From Patulibacter sp. (GTDB lineage: Bacteria > Actinomycetota > Thermoleophilia > Solirubrobacterales > Solirubrobacteraceae), in assembly GCA_023268575.1 (NCBI GenBank), contig JALRCL010000585.1, forward strand, positions 1 through 5,332: DNA of 5,332 bases, in the 5' to 3' direction. This document shows positions 1 to 5,332 of this stretch, one piece after another. Position 1 is the stretch's first letter; every line of letters begins with the position of its first letter. Under the pieces are notes generated by a model. The model had not been told where the DNA came from. It searched no databases and was given only the letters and a program-made list of their open reading frames with translations. The position numbers and the translations under genes were made by a program.

Positions 1-832
<832 letters not shown>

Positions 833-930
833 GCGCGCACCTCGCCCTGCGCCGCGGGCCGTGGAGGGGCGCTCGGCACCCGGGGCGTTGCGTCGATCAC
901 GCGCGCACCGTAGACCACGGCCACGACGAT

Positions 931-978
931 CGGGCGGCCGCGCGTCCCGCCCGGGTGCTGCTTCGCCCCTCGCGGGGC
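931..978 (-). terminator. Two GC hairpins after the kinase stop, possible terminator
   Basis: The 148-base gap between the kinase stop and the DUF808 start holds two inverted repeats. One is a 5-bp stem (965-969 with 974-978) with a 4-base loop, beginning 3 bases after the kinase stop. The other is a 7-bp stem (931-937 with 947-953) with a 9-base loop. Neither is followed by a run of T on the minus strand, so a classical intrinsic terminator is not supported. In such GC-rich DNA, stems of this size also arise by chance. I see no clear promoter elements for the DUF808 gene in the remainder of the gap. Confidence 0.2.
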
Positions 979-980
979 CC

Positions 981-2870
981 TCAGCCGGCGTCCGGCGCCG
1001 CCTCGACGCCCGTCCGGCCCGTGCGACCGCGCACGTCGGCGGCCCGCCGCAGCGCGGCTGCGAGCGTCGCACCGGACGCCGGCTTCGTGACGAAGTCGTC
1101 CATCCCCGCCGCGAGGCTCGCCCGGCGATCGCGCTCGAACGCCGCCGCGGTGAACGCCACGACGTACGGACGGCGGTCGGCGGGCAGCTCCCGGTGGATC
1201 GCCCGGGTCGCCTCCTGCCCGCCGAGGCGCGGCAGGTGGAGGTCCATCAGCACGACGTCGTAGCTCCGGCGGGCGACCGCCTCGAGCGCCTCGACCCCGT
1301 CGGCGGCGACGTCGGCGGCGTAGCCCAGCCGCTCGAGCAGCCGCGTGGTCACGAGCTGGTTCGTCCGATCGTCGTCCACGACGAGGATCCGCAGCGGCAG
1401 CCGCGCGGCCATGCCGGGGTCGGAGGCCTGCTCGCCGCCCTCCCCGCCGTCCGCGGAGTGGGGCGTGGCCACGGCGGGCGGGAGCGCCAGCGTGAAGGTC
1501 GATCCCCGTCCCAGGCGGCTGGTGACCGTCAGCTCGCCGCCCATGAGCCGCGCGAGGTTGCGGCTGATCGCCAGTCCGAGCCCGGCGCCCGCGCCCGCGC
1601 TGCTCGTGCGGCCGGCGGTCTCGAACGGCTCGAAGATGCGCGCCAGCCGGTCGGGCTCGATCCCGATGCCCGAGTCGACGACGGAGATCCGCAACTCGTC
1701 CTCGGGCCCGCGCGAGACCGTGACGCCCACCTCGCCGCCGGGCGCGAACCGGACGCCGTTGGCCACGAGGTTCACGAGGATCTGCCGCAGCCGGTTGGGG
1801 TCGGTGAGCACGCGCCGCGGCGCGTCGACGTCCCGCTGCCACGCGACGCGGCATCGGTGCTCGTCGGCGGCGGGGCGCACGACCTCCATCACGCCCTCGA
1901 GCAGCCGGTCCAGCTCGGTGTCCGCCAGGCCGAGCGAGACCGCCCCCGCGTCGATCCGCGAGAGGTCGAGCACGTCGTTGACGAGCCGCAGGAGGTGATC
2001 GCCGGAGTTGCGCACGATCCGCACGTGCTCGGCGGACTCGCGGTCCAGGTCGGCGTCGCCGAGGACCTCGGCGAGGCCGATGACCGCGTTCAGCGGCGTG
2101 CGCAGCTCGTGGCTGACGTGGGCGAGGAACTCTCCGCGGGCGCGGCCCTGCTCCTCCGCGGTCCGGCGCGCCACCTCGAGCGCCGCGTTCTCGGCCGCGC
2201 GCCGCTCGTTCTCCTCGCGCAGCGCGCGCTCGCGCAGCAGCAGCGACCGGAGGTCCGCGATCGTGCCCTCGAGCCTCCGGCGGAAGCGCAGGAGGAGGAA
2301 CGCGACGAGCACGACCAGGGCGATCGCGGCGAGCATCTCGGCACCGTCGAGGACCCAGAGCGGCGTGTCGCGTCGCGTCGCGCCCGGTGGCCGGTCGGAC
2401 TGGCGGGACACGACGATCGCCACCACCGCCACCCCCGCGCCGGCGACGGTCAACGCCAGCCGTCGCTCGGGGAGGTACTGCAGGGCGATCGCGAGCACCG
2501 CCACGCAGCAGAGCACCGAGATCGCGGTGCTCTGCGGCAGGACGAGCGCGAGCGCCACCGCGATCAGCAGCAGGGCGAAGACGACGACGAACGCCGCGTC
2601 CGCCGCGCTGCGCCGTCGTGCGACGTGGTGGGCGACCGTCAGCAGCGCGCCGCAGCCGAAGATCAGCGCGGCGACGAGCGCCTGCCCTCCGGAGCCGTTG
2701 ACGAGGGCCAGCACGCCGATCCCGCCGCCGACGAGCAGGGCGGGGAGCGCCAGGCCCCGGGTCCCCTGCACGAGCAACCGGTCGGCCGGCGCGGGCCCGT
2801 CCCCCGGCACCGCCGGTGCCGGGATCACGGGGGACCGAGCGACCTCGGGATCGGGGTGGACCGGGGGCAT
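981..2870 (-). CDS. Membrane-bound hybrid sensor histidine kinase with C-terminal receiver domain
   Basis: This is a 629-residue signalling kinase of the inner membrane. After a proline-rich N-terminus (1-37) come six predicted membrane helices at about 38-57, 63-82, 90-111, 114-131, 137-155 and 178-195, which form the likely sensor. A charged coiled-coil linker (196-245) leads into the HisKA dimerisation domain with phosphoacceptor H254 in SHELRTP. The HATPase domain shows the N box (NLVANGVRF, N367/N371), G1 box (DSGIGI, 399-404), F box (RIFEPFE, 411-417) and G2 box (GLGLA, 430-434). A 28-residue linker precedes the receiver domain, with acidic pocket D499/D500, phosphoacceptor D543, T574 and K596 (TKP). 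All catalytic residues are present. There is no extracytoplasmic PAS/CHASE-like domain, no HPt domain and no DNA-binding output, so the phosphate must pass to an unlinked HPt protein or the receiver tunes the kinase itself. The ATG start has no good Shine-Dalgarno; a TANNNT box 8 bases upstream suggests a leaderless mRNA. It is divergent from the secreted protease. Signal and target are unknown. Confidence 0.95.
   Translation of the reverse strand: MPPVHPDPEVARSPVIPAPAVPGDGPAPADRLLVQGTRGLALPALLVGGGIGVLALVNGSGGQALVAALIFGCGALLTVAHHVARRRSAADAAFVVVFALLLIAVALALVLPQSTAISVLCCVAVLAIALQYLPERRLALTVAGAGVAVVAIVVSRQSDRPPGATRRDTPLWVLDGAEMLAAIALVVLVAFLLLRFRRRLEGTIADLRSLLLRERALREENERRAAENAALEVARRTAEEQGRARGEFLAHVSHELRTPLNAVIGLAEVLGDADLDRESAEHVRIVRNSGDHLLRLVNDVLDLSRIDAGAVSLGLADTELDRLLEGVMEVVRPAADEHRCRVAWQRDVDAPRRVLTDPNRLRQILVNLVANGVRFAPGGEVGVTVSRGPEDELRISVVDSGIGIEPDRLARIFEPFETAGRTSSAGAGAGLGLAISRNLARLMGGELTVTSRLGRGSTFTLALPPAVATPHSADGGEGGEQASDPGMAARLPLRILVVDDDRTNQLVTTRLLERLGYAADVAADGVEALEAVARRSYDVVLMDLHLPRLGGQEATRAIHRELPADRRPYVVAFTAAAFERDRRASLAAGMDDFVTKPASGATLAAALRRAADVRGRTGRTGVEAAPDAG
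2803..2823. repeat. 21-bp inverted repeat inside the kinase 5' coding region
   Basis: CCCGGCACCG and CGGTGCCGGG flank a single central C (10-bp arms). On the kinase mRNA this would fold into a stem of about 9 bp with a 3-base loop, 47-67 bases after the ATG, in codons for the low-complexity proline/alanine stretch before the first membrane helix. It could impede initiation or early elongation, act as a protein-binding site for the divergent region, or be a chance product of GC-rich proline/glycine codons. The symmetry is seen directly; a function is not shown. Confidence 0.4.
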
Positions 2871-2878
2871 GCGCCACG

Positions 2879-2907
2879 AACCTACTCGTGGGACCAGGTT
2901 GCGACCA
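2879..2907 (-). promoter_or_regulatory. Candidate promoter for the kinase, possibly leaderless
   Basis: On the minus strand, TAGGTT (2884 to 2879) fits the actinobacterial TANNNT -10 pattern. TGGTCG (2907 to 2902), 17 bases upstream, is a weak -35 match. The -10 ends 8 bases before the kinase ATG, so transcription would begin at or within a base or two of the start codon. This agrees with the absence of a Shine-Dalgarno sequence. Short motifs like these occur by chance, so the call rests mainly on the spacing. Confidence 0.35.
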
Positions 2908-2919
2908 CCGGGCGCCCGG
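2908..2919. promoter_or_regulatory. 12-bp perfect palindrome in the divergent intergenic region
   Basis: CCGGGCGCCCGG is perfectly self-complementary and sits near the middle of the 70-base gap between the divergent kinase and protease starts, immediately upstream of the candidate kinase -35 element. That position would suit an operator acting on both genes. A G/C-only palindrome of this length is not rare in this composition, so the operator role is a guess. Confidence 0.25.
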
Positions 2920-2940
2920 GCACCCGCCAGACTGCGAGGG

Positions 2941-4239
2941 GTGACGCCCCTCCGCGCCCGGCGGCGATCATCGGTCGTGCTCGCCGTCCTCCTCGCCGTC
3001 CTCGGGGGCGCCGGGTCCGCATCCGCGGCGGAGTCGGCCGCAACGACGCGGATCGTGGGCGGGTCGGCGGCCGAGCCGACCGAGGCCCCGTTCCAGGTCG
3101 CGATCCTCGGCCCGAGCGACGACGACTACGAAGCCCAGTTCTGCGGCGGCTCGGTCCTCGACGCCACCCACGTCGTGACCGCCGCCCACTGCGTGTTCCA
3201 CGAAGACCGTCCCGGCTCGCCGATGCGCGCCGCAGGCACGCTCCGGGTCCTCGCGGGCACGACGACGCTGCGCTCGCCGGGTCGGCCCGCGTACGACGCC
3301 GGCGTGGCGACGCGGCCGGTGAGCGCGATCACGCCGCACCCCCTCTACCTGGCGCGCGCCGACGCCTTCGCGTTCGACGTCGCGGTGCTGACCCTCGCCG
3401 CCCCGCTCTACGGAGGCGATCCCCGGCCGGGCGACGGCTCCCGGATCGCCCCGATCCCGCTCGTGGCGGTCGACCCCGTGCCGGGCACGGCGATCCGGCA
3501 CTACGGCTGGGGCGACACCGATCCGCACCCCGTCGGGGAGCGCGAGGCCGACGCGACCGCGTCCTACGCCCGTGAGCTGCAGGTGTTCTCCGGCACGGTC
3601 ATCGACCGCACGCGGTGCCGTCGGTCCTACGACATGTTCTCCCCGGTGCACCTGTGCTCCGGCGTGCTCGGCGGCGGCAAGGGCACCTGCCAGGGGGACA
3701 GCGGCGGTCCCGGCGTCGTCGGCGAGCCCAACGGCCCCGCGCTCGCCGGCGTCGTGGGCTCGGGCATCGGCTGCGCCGCCTCCGGCTACCCCGGGGTCGA
3801 CGCGCGGGTCAGCGCCCCCGTGATCGGCGACTTCCTGCGCGCGACGGTCGCCGGCGGGCACTACGAGCCGCCGCCCGGCGCCGCCGCGCTCGGCCGCAGC
3901 GAGCCGCGGGCCGACGGGCGCGCCCCCACGATCACCTTCGGCCGTGCGCCGCGCCGGCTGCGTGGCGGCACCCTCGTGGCCCGGTACCGGCTCGACGAGG
4001 GCGGTCGCGAGCGGCACCGGCTGTACCTCGGCGGCGTGCTCGTGGCCTCCTACGGCGGTGCGACCGCCGACGGGTGGTTCCGGATGACGTTCCGCCTCGA
4101 CGCCCGCGGTCGGGCCCTCGTGCGCCGCGCCCGCGCTCGACATCGCACCCTGCTGGCGGTCTGGCGGATCACGGCCAGGGACGCGTCGGGCAACGCCGCC
4201 ACGCGCAGCCGCCGGTGGTCCGTCCGCCCGGCGCGCTGA
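2941..4239 (+). CDS. Secreted S1A (trypsin-fold) serine protease with C-terminal extension
   Basis: This 432-residue protein would be exported by Sec and activated outside the cell. Residues 1-29 form a signal peptide (RARRR n-region, VVLAVLLAVLGG core, cleavage after A27-S28-A29). A short propeptide (30-37) ends at R37, just before the new N-terminus IVGG (38-41). The catalytic triad is H83 (TAAHC), D146 (FDVAVL) and S254 (GDSGGP). The six cysteines of the catalytic region match the conserved S1A pairs C68-C84, C226-C239 and C250-C278. The trypsin specificity position 189 (six before the Ser) is G248, not Asp, so cleavage after Arg/Lys is not expected. Residues about 315-432 form a cysteine-free extension with alternating hydrophobic positions and a DASGN turn (414-418), resembling an Ig-like or fibronectin-like beta domain that I cannot name. 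The GTG start is chosen because it gives an intact signal peptide; a GAGGG directly abuts it, which is too close for a normal ribosome site. The next in-frame GTG (2977) would remove the basic n-region. It is divergent from the kinase and convergent with the toxin gene, 11 bp from its stop. Confidence 0.95.
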   Translation: MTPLRARRRSSVVLAVLLAVLGGAGSASAAESAATTRIVGGSAAEPTEAPFQVAILGPSDDDYEAQFCGGSVLDATHVVTAAHCVFHEDRPGSPMRAAGTLRVLAGTTTLRSPGRPAYDAGVATRPVSAITPHPLYLARADAFAFDVAVLTLAAPLYGGDPRPGDGSRIAPIPLVAVDPVPGTAIRHYGWGDTDPHPVGEREADATASYARELQVFSGTVIDRTRCRRSYDMFSPVHLCSGVLGGGKGTCQGDSGGPGVVGEPNGPALAGVVGSGIGCAASGYPGVDARVSAPVIGDFLRATVAGGHYEPPPGAAALGRSEPRADGRAPTITFGRAPRRLRGGTLVARYRLDEGGRERHRLYLGGVLVASYGGATADGWFRMTFRLDARGRALVRRARARHRTLLAVWRITARDASGNAATRSRRWSVRPAR

Positions 4240-4250
4240 GCCGGAGGCGC

Positions 4251-4898
4251 TCAATCGGCGAGCCGCAGCCCCAGCTCGTCGCAGACCGCCCCGAGCTCGG
4301 GCGTTCCCGACCCGAGCTGGCGTGGGGCGCCGCGTGGGCGCAGGACCGCCCGCCCCTCGAAGAGCGCCAGGCACGGCCGGTCGTCGAGGTGCGAGCCGAA
4401 CACCACGCCGCAGTACCCCCGGCCGTGGAGGTCGCGGCCGAGGGTCTGGGTCACGACCCGGTCCTTGCTGCGGACCTCGGCGACGTCGAGGTGGTCCATC
4501 CCGCGGTCGGCGAGCAGCCGCGCGTGCCGCGCTTCGAGCCTCCGACGCAGCGCGAGGTCGCCGTCGAGGTCTGCCAGCGGGCCGTCGCCGTCCGCCCACG
4601 CCGGGCACAGCCGGTGCGCCTCGCGCCACTCCCGCGTCACGACGCCGGCGTCCCGCGCCGCATGGGCGTCGGGGCCGAAGAGCTCCTCGAGCTCGGCCAG
4701 GACCTTCGTGCTGGGTCGCAGATCCGCGAGCACCTCCCGCAGACAGGTCTCCGGCTGGCGCGCCGCGTACAGCGTGCGGTACTCGCGCTGCGGATCGTCC
4801 CAGCGGTGCTGCCATCCGCAGAGCGCCCACGGCACCGGATCCAGCGGTGCGGAGCGGTGCCCGAGCCGCCAGACCGGCTCCCGGGCCGGCGTCGTCAG
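4251..4898 (-). CDS. RES-domain toxin of an Xre-RES toxin-antitoxin pair
   Basis: The product is about 215 residues and covers a RES domain (COG5654). Characterised RES toxins, such as MbcT and ParT, consume NAD+ or ADP-ribosylate a target, which stops growth. Visible family features are an early conserved Arg (R11 in VWRLG), YRTLYAA (40-46), the conserved Glu in LREV (E55), a VTQTL block (149-153), and GVVFGSHLDD (164-173, conserved S169) followed by LALFE (177-181). These correspond to the Arg/Glu/Ser active-site set, so the enzyme looks intact. The frame is open far upstream, but the domain demands a start near 4898, where the only candidate is CTG overlapping the antitoxin stop as CTGA. 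The nearest canonical starts are ATG at 4979, which would overlap the antitoxin by 85 bases and add a non-protein-like arginine-rich leader, and GTG at 4835, which would delete R11. Translation is therefore likely coupled to the antitoxin. Family call strong; exact start uncertain; specific substrate not predictable. Confidence 0.88.
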   Translation of the reverse strand: MTTPAREPVWRLGHRSAPLDPVPWALCGWQHRWDDPQREYRTLYAARQPETCLREVLADLRPSTKVLAELEELFGPDAHAARDAGVVTREWREAHRLCPAWADGDGPLADLDGDLALRRRLEARHARLLADRGMDHLDVAEVRSKDRVVTQTLGRDLHGRGYCGVVFGSHLDDRPCLALFEGRAVLRPRGAPRQLGSGTPELGAVCDELGLRLAD

Positions 4899-5242
4899 GC
4901 CGCGCTCCCGGCGAAGGCGCGGGCCACCGGCACGAGCATCCGCAGGTCGCCGGGATCCTCGGCGTGCCGCAGGAGCCATGCGGGTGCCTCGTCGTCGAGG
5001 CGGCTGTTGGAGCCCAGGAGCCACGCGCGGGCGGTCCGCTCCCCGTAGGCGTCGACCAGCAGGCGGGCGACCTGGAAGGCGGCCCGGGCGCGCATCTCGG
5101 CGGTCGGGCGCGGGGCGGCGACGCCGCGGCGCCAGCGCCCGACGACCTTCGGATCGCGCAGTCCGGTGACGTACGCGGCCAGCTGCTGCCCGAGGTGGTC
5201 CTGCAGCCAGCCCCGGGTCGGGGCGGGAGCCGGCGCTCTCAG
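4895..5242 (-). CDS. Xre/MbcA-type antitoxin (HTH plus DUF2384) of the RES pair
   Basis: From a proposed CTG at 5242 the product has 115 residues, close to the 113 of mycobacterial MbcA. Residues 11-29 (GWLQDHLGQQLAAYVTGLR) lead into an Xre-type helix-turn-helix whose recognition part is DPKVVGRWRRG (30-40) followed by the typical P-rich turn. Residues about 50-113 are a DUF2384 domain: LLVDAYGERTARAWL, the block LLGSNSRLDDEAPAWLL (75-91) and a C-terminal helix ending VARAFAG. It should bind and block the RES toxin and repress its own promoter. The first canonical start, ATG at 5095, would leave 66 residues without the DNA-binding part, although the protein-like frame clearly continues upstream. 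The frame is closed by a TGA at 5287-5285, and between it and 5095 there is no ATG, GTG or TTG. CTG at 5242 is the best-placed alternative; CTG at 5206 would cut into the conserved GWLQ motif. A small indel or assembly error is an alternative. The stop overlaps the toxin start. Confidence 0.82.
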   Translation of the reverse strand: MRAPAPAPTRGWLQDHLGQQLAAYVTGLRDPKVVGRWRRGVAAPRPTAEMRARAAFQVARLLVDAYGERTARAWLLGSNSRLDDEAPAWLLRHAEDPGDLRMLVPVARAFAGSAA

Positions 5243-5286
5243 GCGATTCTCGGGCTGCTCCGAGGTTCGGACGCCAGGCTCTGGTC

Positions 5287-5332
5287 ATGAACCGCTTCAT
5301 CCGGAGGAAGACGGCTGCGATCACCGCAGTCG
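5287..5332 (+). CDS. Probable N-terminus of an exported or membrane protein, cut by window edge
   Basis: ATG at 5287 opens a plus-strand frame of 15 codons reading MNRFIRRKTAAITAV. A basic start followed by small hydrophobic residues is typical of a signal peptide or first membrane helix. Thirteen of 15 codons end in G or C, matching coding sequence here. An AGG about 8 bases upstream is a weak ribosome site. It would be divergent from the antitoxin, leaving 44 bases between the two proposed starts. Too short to name a family; it could be a chance frame. Confidence 0.42.
   Translation, partial: MNRFIRRKTAAITAV

Noticed and set aside
4237..4253. Small inverted repeat TGAGC...GCTCA spanning the convergent protease and toxin stops
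   Set aside because: A 5-bp stem with no T-run; much of the symmetry comes from the two opposed TGA stop codons themselves, so it is not a credible terminator.
2968..4830. Minus-strand frame of 620 codons across the protease and part of the toxin
   Set aside because: It opposes two genes with clear motifs, and its translation is compositionally biased with no recognisable domain.
3615..5048. Plus-strand frame of 477 codons through the protease tail and toxin-antitoxin region
   Set aside because: Wrong frame for the protease and antisense to the RES and Xre domains; no protein-like features.
4899..5324. Upstream extension of the RES frame to ATG 5324 (a 357-residue toxin)
   Set aside because: The added residues are an Arg/Pro-rich read-through of the antitoxin gene in another frame; the RES domain begins near 4898.

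Overview
The window is very GC-rich (by eye about 70% or more), with coding frames strongly biased to G/C at the third codon position. This fits a high-GC Actinomycetota. The DUF808 N-terminus, the secreted trypsin-fold protease with an Ig-like-looking tail, and the RES/Xre pair resemble what I recall from Solirubrobacterales/Thermoleophilia-type genomes. That assignment is an impression, not a proof.

Layout, left to right. (1) 1-832, minus strand: most of a DUF808 (YedI-like) inner-membrane protein, cut at its C-terminus by the window edge. (2) 833-980: a 148-base intergenic stretch with two small GC hairpins. (3) 981-2870, minus strand: a complete membrane-bound hybrid sensor histidine kinase with six predicted membrane helices, a coiled coil, HisKA, HATPase and a C-terminal receiver domain. 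(4) 2871-2940: a 70-base divergent promoter region with a 12-bp perfect palindrome and a possible leaderless promoter for the kinase. (5) 2941-4239, plus strand: a secreted S1A (trypsin-fold) serine protease with signal peptide, short propeptide, full catalytic triad and a C-terminal extension of about 115 residues. (6) 4251-5242, minus strand, convergent with the protease across 11 bp: an Xre/MbcA-type antitoxin followed by an overlapping RES-domain toxin. (7) 5287-5332, plus strand: the probable first 15 codons of another exported or membrane protein.

The genes do not form one pathway. The kinase and the protease share a divergent promoter region and could be co-regulated, but nothing in the sequence proves it. 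The clearest functional unit is the toxin-antitoxin pair: a RES toxin (a family of NAD+-consuming or ADP-ribosylating enzymes) and its Xre/DUF2384 antitoxin. The most unusual observation is that neither gene of this pair has an ATG, GTG or TTG at the position its conserved domain requires. Both look as if they start at CTG, and the toxin CTG overlaps the antitoxin stop as CTGA. The other points worth a look are the non-tryptic S1 pocket of the protease and a strong 21-bp inverted repeat just inside the kinase gene.
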